DNA of 64,000 bases, taken from contig JNKP01000001.1 in NCBI GenBank assembly GCA_000702085.1, positions 868,001 through 932,000 on the forward strand. Reading direction: 5' to 3'. Below are positions 1 through 8,360 of this stretch, piece after piece. Position 1 is the stretch's first letter. The number at the start of each line of letters is the position of its first letter. This stretch comes from Lachnospiraceae bacterium P6A3. GTDB taxonomy: Bacteria > Bacillota > Clostridia > Lachnospirales > Lachnospiraceae. A program made the position numbers and the translations under genes. The notes under the pieces are model-generated. The model made no database searches. It worked only from the letters and a program-made list of their open reading frames with translations, and had not been told where the DNA came from.

Positions 1-674
1 ATGGATGAGGGGGCAATCTGATCTCGGAGTACGAAGATTCCGTCGGTCTGGATCTCGCCGTTATCCGTTACAAGCGTGTTTGCCTTCATGGCACCCTTGA
101 TCTCAACAGGGTTTGCTTTCACGGTTTCAACTCCTTCGATTTTCAGGTCGCCGGCATCATAAACAGGAATATAGATAACTTCGGAAGCATATTTTCTGAG
201 GAACTCAGCTTCCTCTTCAAATGCGGATGAGTATGATACCACAACCGCTTTCTTATCCTTATACATTGCGGCATCGCAGGTTGCACAATAGCTTACGCCC
301 CTTCCGAGATAATCGCTCTCTCCGGGAATGGTCTTTGCGGGAGCAACGCCTGCGCAGAGAATGACTGAAGTTGCTTCAAGTATCTCCTCTCCGCACTGAA
401 TCGCAAAATACTCTCCGTAAGGATAGATCATGCTTACTCTTCCTTCGGTGATCTCAACACCCATGGACTCCGCATGATCAAGCATCTTCTTTGCAAGATC
501 GTCTCCGCTTACCGCAGGGATTCCGAGATAGTTATCTATTCTCTCTGCGCTGCGCACTTTGGAGCTTGCGTCTTTTTTTCCGATGACGATAATGTTCTTT
601 TTTCTGATCTTAAGTGTTATTGCGGCTTCCAGTCCCGCAGGGCCTGTGCCGACTATCGCTACGTCGTATCTCAT
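1..674 (-). CDS. Thioredoxin reductase-like flavoprotein (3' end cut by window)
   Basis: The N-terminal 224 codons of an FAD/NAD(P)-dependent disulfide reductase of the thioredoxin-reductase family. The protein starts MRYDVAIVGTGPAGLEAA, a Rossmann FAD-binding motif (GxGxxG), and carries a CATC redox disulfide motif in the context VSYCATCDAAMY near residue 135, as in TrxB. It would pass electrons from NAD(P)H to thioredoxin or a related dithiol carrier in the cytoplasm. The ATG at 674 has GGGAG eight bases upstream. It lies 13 bases after the membrane-protein gene on the same strand, so the two are probably co-transcribed. The C-terminal part lies outside the window, so full length and the NADPH motif cannot be fully judged. 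It could be a TrxB paralogue rather than the main TrxB. Confidence 0.85.
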   Translation of the reverse strand, partial: MRYDVAIVGTGPAGLEAAITLKIRKKNIIVIGKKDASSKVRSAERIDNYLGIPAVSGDDLAKKMLDHAESMGVEITEGRVSMIYPYGEYFAIQCGEEILEATSVILCAGVAPAKTIPGESDYLGRGVSYCATCDAAMYKDKKAVVVSYSSAFEEEAEFLRKYASEVIYIPVYDAGDLKIEGVETVKANPVEIKGAMKANTLVTDNGEIQTDGIFVLRDQIAPSS

Positions 675-687
675 ATTTTTTCTCCCG

Positions 688-1242
688 TCAATTTCCGTAA
701 TTAAGGTTTCCGGTAAATAGAAGAACAGTTAAAACAAAAGCAGGAACAATGGCCACTGCCGAGGCATAGACCGCAGCCTTGGTGACAAATATCTCTACTT
801 CGGAATAAATACCCGATCTTTCAACCAGCTCAAGAAGTGAAGTAAGCCTGACCATTTTTATAATGGCATCCACCGTAAGAACCGCGCCACACCACATGGC
901 TCTGTTTCTGGTGACATTGTTTCCGAAGATATAGAGAAATATTGCTGCATAGCACACAACGCTTACCAGGGTATTTACGATCAAAGTGGTTGTGTGTACA
1001 CCGGTGATAAGACCGATAACTTCCGCTGCAAGCACGGCTCCTACCGCACCGAGAATGATCTCTCTTTCCCTGTCATGCGCCACAAAGCAGATAAAAGCCA
1101 GCAATCCGTTACCCAATGCAATTACCAGATTCAGCCATCCGAATAAGAAGCTGAGCACTAGTCCCGCAATTGCCGCAAGTCCGCACAGTATACCCATTAC
1201 TTTGGTAACCATGCTGTCTCTGTCCAGACCTTCGTTAAACAT
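688..1242 (-). CDS. Small multi-spanning membrane protein, function unknown
   Basis: A 184-residue hydrophobic protein with about five or six membrane segments, for example a stretch ILCGLAAIAGLVLSFLFG near residues 18-35 and a C-terminal one around AIVPAFVLTVLLF. I recognise no family or catalytic motif. The start is set by the ribosome-binding site: GGAGG at 1251-1255 lies eight bases before the ATG at 1242, whereas the longer reading begins at a TTG that overlaps this site. A good promoter lies just upstream (1278-1307). It probably heads a transcript continuing into the thioredoxin-reductase-like gene, which might suggest a link with redox or envelope stress, but that is only inference from position. 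Confidence 0.7.
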   Translation of the reverse strand: MFNEGLDRDSMVTKVMGILCGLAAIAGLVLSFLFGWLNLVIALGNGLLAFICFVAHDREREIILGAVGAVLAAEVIGLITGVHTTTLIVNTLVSVVCYAAIFLYIFGNNVTRNRAMWCGAVLTVDAIIKMVRLTSLLELVERSGIYSEVEIFVTKAAVYASAVAIVPAFVLTVLLFTGNLNYGN

Positions 1243-1277
1243 CTCTCCACCCTCCAATGCATAATGAATTTGAACTC

Positions 1278-1307
1278 ATTATACTTTTTATGGAAGCGAT
1301 ATAACAA
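1278..1307 (-). promoter_or_regulatory. Sigma-A promoter for the membrane protein/thioredoxin reductase transcript
   Basis: On the minus strand TTGTTA (1302-1307) is followed after 18 bases by a perfect TATAAT (1278-1283), about 35 bases ahead of the gene start at 1242. This separates the downstream genes from the repeat array to the right. Confidence 0.6.
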
Positions 1308-1349
1308 CTTAAAGATTTGTAAAAGATATGTACTGTTTATAAAGGCGGA

Positions 1350-1896
1350 GGCTTTACGTGCCTCCCGCTTCCTCGGCTTTAGCTCCATCTGCTTCACGGG
1401 CTTCGGGCCAATCCGCCTCCCGGGCTAATATTTCTTGCTTTTCCTCAGAATTATTAGCCTTTTATGATACTTTAGGCCGGCTTAAGTTTGTCGGGAGCTA
1501 ATAATTCCTCAGAAGCCTTTCCTTTATTAGCCTTTTCCCGCGTTTCAGTCCCGCTTCTGTATGTCCGGGGCTAATAACTCCTCAGAAACCTTTCCTTTAT
1601 TAGCCTTTTCTCGCGTTTCAGTCCCGCTTCCGTTCGTCCGGGGCTAATAATTCCTCAGAAACCTTTCCTTTATTAGCCTTTTCTCGAAATTAAAGCCCAG
1701 TTTTGCTTTCTTTCGGCTAATATTCTGTGCTTTTCCTCAGAATTATTAGCCCTTCGCCAGATCCAAGGTGTCTTCTGAAGGCGAAAGGCTATAATTCATT
1801 TTATTTCCTCGGAAATTATAGCCCCGAAGCCTGAATCCGGACCGCTTTCACCTACTCCGAGCTATAATTTACTTAGTTTCCTCGGAATTTATAGCC
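1350..1896. repeat. Array of eight 37-bp dyad-symmetric units at a 73-bp period
   Basis: Seven clear 37-bp units start at 1423, 1496, 1569, 1642, 1715, 1787 and 1860. An eighth, degenerate one lies in register at 1350. Spacers are 35-36 bp. Units A-E have arms GGCTAATA / TATTAGCC; the last two have GGCTATAA / TTATAGCC, so arm changes are compensated and pairing is kept. Each unit carries a same-strand TTCCTCAG or TTCCTCGG core, at offset 18 in units 0, A, E, F and G but offset 9 in B, C and D (CTCCTCAG in C). The spacers B-C and C-D are near identical, so the whole 73 bp is a tandem unit. The stretch 1243-1978 holds no convincing gene. See findings. Confidence 0.85.
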
Positions 1897-1915
1897 CGCG
1901 GGGCTACATAGGCAC

Positions 1916-1951
1916 AAAAAATCCGCACCCTCGTAAGAGAGTGCGGATTTT
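1916..1951 (-). terminator. Terminator of the butyrate operon
   Basis: An inverted repeat AAATCCGCAC / GTGCGGATTT, followed on the minus strand by a run of T, lies about 28 bases past the etfA stop codon. The stem is flanked by A/T runs on both sides and may work in both directions. Confidence 0.85.
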
Positions 1952-1978
1952 GGTTTTGCTTATAAGCTGTGGCGGAAA

Positions 1979-3022
1979 TTATTTCTCAGCCATTGCCTTC
2001 TTGATGGACTCGGTGAGCTCGGGAACGATCTTGTTGAGGTCGCCTACGATACCGTAGTCTGCTACGTCGAAGATGGGAGCATCCTCATCCTTGTTGATAG
2101 CGATGATGATGTCTGACTCTTCCATACCTGCAACGTGCTGGATAGCACCTGAGATACCGATTGCGAAGTATACGTGAGGTCTTACGGTCTTACCGGTCTG
2201 ACCAACCTGGAGATCCTTAGGCTTCCAGCCGCTGTCTACAACAGCTCTTGAGCAGGAAACTTCTCCGCCGAGTACTGCTGCGAGATCCTCAAGGATCTTG
2301 AAGTTCTCGGGTGATCCTACTCCACGTCCGCCGGATACGAGGATCTTAGCGTTCATGATGTCAACGGTATCGGAAACTGCTTTAACAACTTCCTTAACGG
2401 TTACATAACGATCATTGGGAGTGAAGCCGGGATTGTAATCTACAACCTCTGCCTTAGCACCCTTGATGGGCTCGATCTTCTGCATAACGCCGGGACGAAC
2501 GGTTGCCATCTGAGGTCTGTTGTCAGGGCAAGCGATGGTAGCGATGGTGTTTCCACCGAATGCAGGACGGGTCATGAGGAGCTGATTGTGCTTCTGCTCT
2601 TTTCCGGGAACTGCTACGAGAGGGAAATCACCGATGTCAAGCTGTGTGCAGTCAGCGGTAAGTCCGGTAGCAACTCTTGCGGAAACGGTAGGTCCGAGGT
2701 CACGTCCGATAGCGGTAGCGCCTACGAGCATGATCTCAGGCTTGAACTCATTGATAACGGAAGCAAGTCCGTGTGCATAGGGCTCGGTTCTGTAAACTTC
2801 GAGCTCTTTGTCATCAACAACGATGACCTTGTCTGCGCCGTACTCAGCGAGAGAATCAGCGAGACCCTTAACATTATATCCGAGAAGGACTGCAACTACC
2901 TTCTGTCCGAGGTCAGCTGCGAGATCCTTAGCTTTGCCGAGCAGCTCGTAGGAGATTCCGCTGATCTCACCGTCAACCTGCTGAGCAAAGACATATACGT
3001 CTTTATATTCTTCTAAGCTCAT
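1979..3022 (-). CDS. etfA: Electron transfer flavoprotein alpha subunit
   Basis: 347 residues, usual length. The C-terminal half carries the ETF-alpha FAD-binding domain: SGGRGVGSPENF, then VGQTGKTVRPHVYFAIGISG and a final AINKDEDAPIFDVADYGIVGD block. With EtfB and butyryl-CoA dehydrogenase it forms the soluble complex that in clostridia couples crotonyl-CoA reduction by NADH to ferredoxin reduction (flavin-based electron bifurcation, known from Clostridium kluyveri and Acidaminococcus). Bifurcation here is inferred from operon context. It is the last gene of the thl-crt-hbd-bcd-etfB-etfA operon, 17 bases after etfB, with a terminator behind it. The start ATG has an AGGAGGAAG-type ribosome site. 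Confidence 0.95.
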   Translation of the reverse strand: MSLEEYKDVYVFAQQVDGEISGISYELLGKAKDLAADLGQKVVAVLLGYNVKGLADSLAEYGADKVIVVDDKELEVYRTEPYAHGLASVINEFKPEIMLVGATAIGRDLGPTVSARVATGLTADCTQLDIGDFPLVAVPGKEQKHNQLLMTRPAFGGNTIATIACPDNRPQMATVRPGVMQKIEPIKGAKAEVVDYNPGFTPNDRYVTVKEVVKAVSDTVDIMNAKILVSGGRGVGSPENFKILEDLAAVLGGEVSCSRAVVDSGWKPKDLQVGQTGKTVRPHVYFAIGISGAIQHVAGMEESDIIIAINKDEDAPIFDVADYGIVGDLNKIVPELTESIKKAMAEK

Positions 3023-3039
3023 TTGTCTTCCTCCTACTA

Positions 3040-3825
3040 TTAGATAACGTGCTTCTCAGAAAGCTTCTCTACGATGTACTTAACTCCGTCCGAAGGTGAA
3101 TCGGGAACGATCTTCTCACCTGCTCCCTTACGAACCTTATCGGAAGCCTTAGCAATCTTGGTGGGTGATCCTGCAAGACCGATGTTGGAATCATCAACAT
3201 CCTTAAGGTCTGCTCTTCCCCAGGTGGTAACTTCTGCTTTGCAAGCATCGAAGATTCCGCCGGGAGTCATGTATCTGGGAGGATTGAGCTCTGAAAGAGC
3301 AGTTACGAGGCAGGGCATCTTAGCTTCAACAACATGATATCTGTCATCATACTGTCTCTGAACGATAACCTTGTCGCCTTCAACCTTGAGATCCTGTGCA
3401 TAGGAGATAACGGGGATCTGAAGGTGCTCAGCAATCTGAGGTCCAACCTGTGCGGTATCTCCGTCGATTGCCTGACGTCCGGTGATGATGAGATCATACT
3501 CAAGATTTCTGATAGCGCCTGCGATGGTGGTGGAGGTTGCCCAGGTATCGGCACCGCCGAGAACTCTGTCGGTTACAAGGACTGCTTTATCAGCGCCCAT
3601 TGCAAGAGCTTCTCTTAATGCGTCTGCTGCCTTGGGAAGTCCCATGGTAAGAACTGTTACCTCAGCACCGTACTGGTCCTTAAGACGAAGGGCAGCCTCA
3701 AGACCGGCCTTGTCATCGGGATTCATGATAGCGAGCATTGCTGCTCTGTCCAGAGTACCGTCGGGATTAAACTTAACGCCGCCCTTTGTATCCGGAACCT
3801 GCTTTATACAAACTATAATTTTCAC
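3040..3825 (-). CDS. etfB: Electron transfer flavoprotein beta subunit
   Basis: 261 residues. It begins MKIIVCIKQVPDT, typical of EtfB, and contains NPDDKAGLEAALRLKD and the nucleotide-binding signature GRQAIDGDTAQVGPQIAEHL. In bifurcating ETFs this subunit holds the beta-FAD that receives electrons from NADH; that role is assumed from the gene order with bcd and etfA. It lies 41 bases after bcd and 17 bases ahead of etfA on the same transcript. Nothing is truncated and base composition looks like the neighbours. Confidence 0.95.
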   Translation of the reverse strand: MKIIVCIKQVPDTKGGVKFNPDGTLDRAAMLAIMNPDDKAGLEAALRLKDQYGAEVTVLTMGLPKAADALREALAMGADKAVLVTDRVLGGADTWATSTTIAGAIRNLEYDLIITGRQAIDGDTAQVGPQIAEHLQIPVISYAQDLKVEGDKVIVQRQYDDRYHVVEAKMPCLVTALSELNPPRYMTPGGIFDACKAEVTTWGRADLKDVDDSNIGLAGSPTKIAKASDKVRKGAGEKIVPDSPSDGVKYIVEKLSEKHVI

Positions 3826-3866
3826 GGTTTATCTTCCTTTCTGGATTTATTTAAAGTGGCGGGTGA

Positions 3867-5033
3867 TTATTTAAGAAGTCCCGCAGAGATTACCATACGC
3901 TGAACTTCTGAAGTTCCTTCGTAGATCTCGGTGATCTTGGCATCTCTCATCATACGCTCAACTTCGTACTCTCTGATGTATCCGTATCCGCCGTGAAGCT
4001 GTACAGCCTTGGTGGTAACTTCCATTGCAACTTCTGCTGCATAGAGCTTAGCCATAGCTGCTTCTACAGAGTAGGAAACCTTATTGTTGGTAACATACTC
4101 CTGCTTCTTCATAGCTGCCTTGTAAACGAGCATCTTAGCTGCTTCTACCTTGGTAGCCATGTCAGCAAGCTGGAACTGAGTGTTCTGGAATGCGGAAATT
4201 GACTTTCCGAACTGCTTACGCTCTTTGGTGTAAGCGATGGTTCTCTCAAGAGCACCCTCAGCGATTCCGAGTGCCTGAGCAGCGATTCCGATACGTCCGC
4301 CGTCAAGGGTGTGCATTGCGATGTTGAATCCCTTGCCCTGCTGTCCGAGGAGATTCTCCTTGGGGATACGGCAGTCGGTGAAGATAAGCTCATAGGTGGA
4401 TGATCCGCGGATACCCATCTTGTTCTCTTTGGTTCCGAAAGTAAATCCGGGAGTTCCCTTCTCTACGATGAAAGCAGAGATCTCTTTCATTACACGGCCC
4501 TTCTTCTCGATCTTTCCGGTAACTGCGAAAATGACATAAACGTCAGCTTCCTTACCGTTGGTGATGAAGCACTTGGATCCGTTGAGAACCCACTCATCTC
4601 CGTCGAGAACAGCCTTGGTCTGCTGTCCCTGAGCATCGGTACCTGCGCCGGGCTCGGTAAGACCGAATGCGCCGAGCTTCTCGCCCTTTGCAAGGGGTAC
4701 AAGGTACTTCTCTTTCTGCTCGGGAGTTCCGAATGTCATGATGGGATCAACACACAGTGAGGTGTGTGCGGAAACGATAACTCCGCTGGTGCCGCAAACT
4801 TTTGAAAGCTCCTCAACACACATTACGTAAGTGAGAATATCGCATCCCTGTCCGCCGAACTCCTTGGGAACGGGTATTCCGAGGAAACCGTACTTAGCCA
4901 TTTTGTCTACGGTCTCTCTGGGGAACATTTCTTTCTCGTCAACTTCCTGAGCAAGGGGCTTTGCTTCGTTCTCAGCGAACTCCTTGAAGAGGGTACGAGC
5001 CATTTCATGTTCTTTGTTCAAAGTAAAATCCAT
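3867..5033 (-). CDS. bcd: Butyryl-CoA dehydrogenase (short-chain acyl-CoA dehydrogenase)
   Basis: 388 residues. Reduces crotonyl-CoA to butyryl-CoA in the cytoplasm, receiving electrons from EtfAB. Seen in the sequence: the acyl-CoA dehydrogenase signature [17 protein letters not shown] in the middle domain, the second family signature around [12 protein letters not shown], and near the C-terminus [16 protein letters not shown], whose glutamate (E372) is the expected catalytic base. The position between hbd and etfB matches the butyrate operon of Lachnospiraceae. The start ATG at 5033 has an AAAGGA site ten bases upstream. Confidence 0.95.
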   Translation of the reverse strand: MDFTLNKEHEMARTLFKEFAENEAKPLAQEVDEKEMFPRETVDKMAKYGFLGIPVPKEFGGQGCDILTYVMCVEELSKVCGTSGVIVSAHTSLCVDPIMTFGTPEQKEKYLVPLAKGEKLGAFGLTEPGAGTDAQGQQTKAVLDGDEWVLNGSKCFITNGKEADVYVIFAVTGKIEKKGRVMKEISAFIVEKGTPGFTFGTKENKMGIRGSSTYELIFTDCRIPKENLLGQQGKGFNIAMHTLDGGRIGIAAQALGIAEGALERTIAYTKERKQFGKSISAFQNTQFQLADMATKVEAAKMLVYKAAMKKQEYVTNNKVSYSVEAAMAKLYAAEVAMEVTTKAVQLHGGYGYIREYEVERMMRDAKITEIYEGTSEVQRMVISAGLLK

Positions 5034-5086
5034 GACTTATTAATCCTTTCGTTTAAATTATTTTCAAAACGCATTAAGCGTTAATA

Positions 5087-5959
5087 TCAAAGCTTATCTA
5101 CAGCAGTCTTGGTTCTGTCTGCGTTGTAAACGTAGAATCCCTTGCCGGATTTGCATCCGAGGTTTCCGCCGCGAACCATCTTACGGATAAGAGGGCATGC
5201 TCTGTACTTGCTGTCGCCGGTCTCTTTGTAGAGAACGTCCATGATTGCAAGGCAGATATCAAGTCCTACATAGTCGCCGAGTTCAAGGGGTCCCATGGGA
5301 TGATTAGCACCGAGCTTCATTGCGGAGTCGATACCCTCGATATCGGATACGCCTTCCATCTTGATGAAAGCTGCTTCGTTGATCATGGGGATGAGGATAC
5401 GGTTTACTACGAAACCTGCTGCCTCGTTAACCTGAACGGGAGTCTTGCCGATCTCTTCGGAGATCTTCTTGATCTTCTCTACGATGTCAGCGGGAGTGTT
5501 AACACCTGCGATAACCTCGATGAGCTTCATTCTGTCTGCAGGATTGAAGAAGTGCATTCCTACAACGGGACGATTTACTCCCTTTCCGATCTCGGTGATG
5601 GAAAGTGAAGAGGTATTGGATGCGAAGATGCAGTCAGCCTTGCAGATTGCATCGAGCTCCTTGAAGGTGGTCTGCTTAACAGTCATATCTTCAAATGCTG
5701 CTTCAACGATGAGGTCGCAGTCAGCACAGATATCCTCTTTAAGTCCGGGAGTGATAGATCCGGTGATCTTATCAACTTCTTCCTGAGTGAGCTTTCCTTT
5801 CTCTACGAGCTTTGCATAGCCCTTAACGATCTTGTCCTTTCCGCCCTCTGCCCATTCCTGCTTGATGTCGCAGAGTGCTACGGTGTAGCCGTCAATCTGG
5901 GCAAATGCCTTTGCGATGCCCTGGCCCATTGTTCCTGCGCCGATAACACCTACCTTCAT
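5087..5959 (-). CDS. hbd: 3-hydroxybutyryl-CoA dehydrogenase
   Basis: 290 residues. Reduces acetoacetyl-CoA to 3-hydroxybutyryl-CoA. The N-terminal NAD(P)-binding motif is VGVIGAGTMGQGIA (residues 3-16). The active-site region SNTSSLSITEI is followed by GMHFFNPADRMKLIEVI, with H136 and N139 as expected catalytic residues. The C-terminal domain has NRILIPMINEA and GANHPMGPLELGDYVGLD. It is preceded by AAAAGGAGG and sits between crt and bcd. A strong hairpin lies in the crt-hbd gap and a weak one (around 5070-5084) in the hbd-bcd gap. Confidence 0.95.
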   Translation of the reverse strand: MKVGVIGAGTMGQGIAKAFAQIDGYTVALCDIKQEWAEGGKDKIVKGYAKLVEKGKLTQEEVDKITGSITPGLKEDICADCDLIVEAAFEDMTVKQTTFKELDAICKADCIFASNTSSLSITEIGKGVNRPVVGMHFFNPADRMKLIEVIAGVNTPADIVEKIKKISEEIGKTPVQVNEAAGFVVNRILIPMINEAAFIKMEGVSDIEGIDSAMKLGANHPMGPLELGDYVGLDICLAIMDVLYKETGDSKYRACPLIRKMVRGGNLGCKSGKGFYVYNADRTKTAVDKL

Positions 5960-6005
5960 ATGTGCCTCCTTTTAATATAAAAAATTATTCTTTAAAACGT
6001 CGGAA

Positions 6006-6033
6006 AGTCAGGACCCCCTACAAGGCCCTGACT
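6006..6033 (-). other. Intercistronic hairpin between crt and hbd
   Basis: Arms 6006-6015 and 6024-6033 form a 10-bp stem (one G-U pair) around an eight-base loop. No T run follows, so it is more likely an mRNA-stability or processing element, or a partial attenuator, than a terminator. Confidence 0.6.
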
Positions 6034-6038
6034 ATTGA

Positions 6039-6833
6039 TCAGGCGTTCTTAAATTCTACTTTCTTAACCTTTGCGGGGTCGTCTTTCTTACGAAGGAAAT
6101 TAGCCATGCCTTCCTTCTGGTCGTAGCTTTCGAAGCAGTCACCGAAGAGCTTCTCTTCGATAACAAGTGCAGCATCAATGTCTACCTGAAGACCATCATT
6201 GATCGCCTTCTTGCAGTTTCTTACTGCGATGGGAGCATTGCCTGCGATGGTTGCTGCCATCTTAAGTGCTTCGTCCATAAGCTCAGCCTGAGGATATACT
6301 GCATTTACAAGACCGATGCGAAGTGCTTCGTCTGCCTTGATGTTTCTTGCGGTATAGATAAGCTGCTTAGCCATTCCTACGCCAACTGTTCTTGCAAGTC
6401 TCTGGGTTCCGCCGAATCCGGGAGTGATTCCGAGGCCAACCTCGGGCTGTCCGAACATAGCGTTGTCAGAGCAGATACGGATATCACAGCTCATTGAGAG
6501 CTCACATCCGCCGCCGAGTGCGAATCCGTTAACAGCTGCGATTACGGGAACGGGAAGAGTCTCAAGCTTTCTGAAAACATCATTTCCCTTCTTACCGAAT
6601 GCCTCACCCTCAGCCTTGGTAAGGGTGCTCATCTCTCCGATATCAGCTCCTGCAACGAAGCTCTTCTCGCCTGCGCCGGTAAGAACAACGGCTCTTACGA
6701 CACCGGTGTCAATTCCGTCAATGACTGCATTGAGTTCATCGAGAACGTCAGAGTTAAGAGCGTTGAGTGCTTCGGGTCTGTTGATGGTGATAACAGCTAC
6801 GCTGTCTTTTACCTCATATAAAACAAAAGCCAT
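6039..6833 (-). CDS. crt: 3-hydroxybutyryl-CoA dehydratase (crotonase)
   Basis: 264 residues. Dehydrates 3-hydroxybutyryl-CoA to crotonyl-CoA. Crotonase fold with the oxyanion-hole segments SFVAGADIGEM and NGFALGGGCELSMSCDI. The two expected catalytic glutamates are E111 (GGCEL) and E131 (GQPEVGLGITPGFGG). The ATG at 6833 is chosen because AAGGAG lies seven bases ahead; the longer reading starts at a TTG two codons upstream inside that spacing. The gene lies between thl and hbd, with hairpins in both flanking gaps. Confidence 0.95.
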   Translation of the reverse strand: MAFVLYEVKDSVAVITINRPEALNALNSDVLDELNAVIDGIDTGVVRAVVLTGAGEKSFVAGADIGEMSTLTKAEGEAFGKKGNDVFRKLETLPVPVIAAVNGFALGGGCELSMSCDIRICSDNAMFGQPEVGLGITPGFGGTQRLARTVGVGMAKQLIYTARNIKADEALRIGLVNAVYPQAELMDEALKMAATIAGNAPIAVRNCKKAINDGLQVDIDAALVIEEKLFGDCFESYDQKEGMANFLRKKDDPAKVKKVEFKNA

Positions 6834-6850
6834 ATTCAATCTCCTTATTA

Positions 6851-6878
6851 CGCGGGACCTGTCGTGGCAGGACCCGCG
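6851..6878 (-). other. Intercistronic hairpin between thl and crt
   Basis: CGCGGG-A-CCTG pairs with CAGG-A-CCCGCG around a six-base loop, ten GC-rich pairs with one mismatch. There is no T run behind it. It lies just upstream of the crt ribosome-binding site and could set mRNA stability or relative expression within the operon. Confidence 0.65.
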
Positions 6879-6888
6879 TCAAGTTATA

Positions 6889-8085
6889 TTAGTCTCTCTC
6901 AACGATAGTAGCGCATCCCATTCCGCCGCCGATGCAGAGGGTAGCAAGTCCCTTCTTTGCATCCTTAGCTTCCATCTCATGGAGAAGGGTTACAAGGATA
7001 CGAGCGCCTGATGCTCCAACGGGATGTCCGAGAGCGATTGCGCCGCCGTTAGGATTGAGCTGCTTATCAACATCGATTCCGAGATCCTTGCCTACTGCTA
7101 CTGACTGTGCAGCGAATGCCTCGTTAGCCTCGATGATGTCGAAGTCTTCGATCTTGTATCCTGCCTTAGCCATAACCTTCTTGGTTGCAGCAACGGGTCC
7201 GATACCCATTACTTCGGGACGAACACCTGCAAGAGCGCCTGCTACGAAAGTAGCCATGGGCTTAACGCCGAGCTCCTTAGCCTTCTCTTCTGACATAAGG
7301 ATCATAGCTGCAGCACCGTCGTTGATTCCGGATGCATTACCTGCGGTTACGAATCCGTCGGGATTGAGGGGCTTAAGCTTCTGAAGTCCTTCGATGGTTG
7401 ATCCTGCTCTGGGGCCTTCATCGGTATCGAAGATAATGGTCTCTTTCTTCTTCTTGATCTCTACGGGAACGATCTCCTTCTTGAATGCGCCGTTCTCGAT
7501 TGCTGCGCAAGCCTTCTGCTGAGACTTAAGTGCGAACTCATCGAGCTCTTCTCTGGTGAGGTTCCACTCTCTTGCAACATTGTCAGCGGTTGTGATCATG
7601 TGATAATCATTGAATGCATCCCAAAGAGCATCGTTTACCATGGTGTCTACAAGACCGCCCTTGCTCTGGCTGGGCCACATCATTCTGTATCCGTATCTTC
7701 CGTTGGGAAGTGCGAAAGGAGCCATGGACATGTTCTCCATACCGCCTGCTACGACAACATCGGCATCGCCTGCCATGATCATCTGTGCAGCCTGGTTAAC
7801 GCAGTTGAGACCTGATCCGCAAACTACGTTCATGGTAACAGCGGGAACCTCGATGGGAAGTCCTGCCTTAATAGTTGCCTGACGGGCAACGTTCTGTCCC
7901 TGTCCTGCCTGGATAACGCATCCCATGTAAACCTGGTCAACGTCTGAAGGCTTAATTCCTGCACGATTTACAGCCTCCTTGATTACGATAGCTCCGAGCT
8001 CAGCTGCGGGAATTCCTGAAAGGGATCCTCCCATTGTGCCGATTGCGGTACGACATGCACCTGCGATTACAACCTTCTTTGACAT
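6889..8085 (-). CDS. thl: Acetyl-CoA C-acetyltransferase (thiolase)
   Basis: 398 residues. Condenses two acetyl-CoA to acetoacetyl-CoA, the entry step of butyrate formation. The catalytic triad is visible: acylated Cys C89 in [11 protein letters not shown]354 in [10 protein letters not shown] and C384 in CIGGGMGCA. First gene of the operon, with GGAGG ahead of the ATG at 8085 and a promoter at 8171-8199. The downstream crt, hbd, bcd and etf genes complete the acetyl-CoA to butyryl-CoA route. The terminal step (butyrate kinase or butyryl-CoA:acetate CoA-transferase) is not in this window. Confidence 0.95.
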   Translation of the reverse strand: MSKKVVIAGACRTAIGTMGGSLSGIPAAELGAIVIKEAVNRAGIKPSDVDQVYMGCVIQAGQGQNVARQATIKAGLPIEVPAVTMNVVCGSGLNCVNQAAQMIMAGDADVVVAGGMENMSMAPFALPNGRYGYRMMWPSQSKGGLVDTMVNDALWDAFNDYHMITTADNVAREWNLTREELDEFALKSQQKACAAIENGAFKKEIVPVEIKKKKETIIFDTDEGPRAGSTIEGLQKLKPLNPDGFVTAGNASGINDGAAAMILMSEEKAKELGVKPMATFVAGALAGVRPEVMGIGPVAATKKVMAKAGYKIEDFDIIEANEAFAAQSVAVGKDLGIDVDKQLNPNGGAIALGHPVGASGARILVTLLHEMEAKDAKKGLATLCIGGGMGCATIVERD

Positions 8086-8170
8086 TTGTTTACCTCCGAT
8101 TTTTATCTCATTAAATTAGTTTAACTATAGCCTTTTTTGAGATTGTTATTTTTTTGTCAGACCATCTTGA

Positions 8171-8199
8171 ATTGTACCATAGCCTTACCTTAAATACAA
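8171..8199 (-). promoter_or_regulatory. Promoter of the thl-crt-hbd-bcd-etf operon
   Basis: On the minus strand TTGTAT (8194-8199), 17 bases, then TACAAT (8171-8176), about 86 bases before the thl start. The rest of 8086-8302 is AT-rich and shows no convincing gene. Confidence 0.55.
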
Positions 8200-8302
8200 T
8201 TGAAAAATATCGCGAATAGTAGTCTGAAACTATAACGGACACTATATTTTGTTTTTTTGCAAAAAAGCCTTCGATAAATATTTTTTTCACAAAAGAAAAC
8301 AT

Positions 8303-8336
8303 AAAAAAAGGCAGCCTTCACACTGAAGACTGCCTT
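8303..8336 (-). terminator. Terminator after hpf
   Basis: On the minus strand GGCAGTCTTCA and TGAAGGCTGCC form an 11-bp stem with a three-base loop, followed by seven T residues. It separates hpf from the thl promoter. Confidence 0.9.
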
Positions 8337-8360
8337 ACAAATTCTATTCGGTTTTATGAG

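Noticed and set aside
1197-1397. 66-codon minus-strand ORF over the promoter region of the membrane protein gene
   Set aside because: It overlaps a good promoter and the first repeat unit, has no ribosome site, and its protein reads as chance sequence.
1350-1896. CRISPR array
   Set aside because: Length and regularity of repeats and spacers are CRISPR-like, but the repeats differ strongly from one another, two spacers are near copies of each other, and no cas gene is in the window.
8111-8302. 63-codon minus-strand ORF between hpf and thl
   Set aside because: AT-rich, covers the thl promoter, begins at the hpf terminator, and has no ribosome site.
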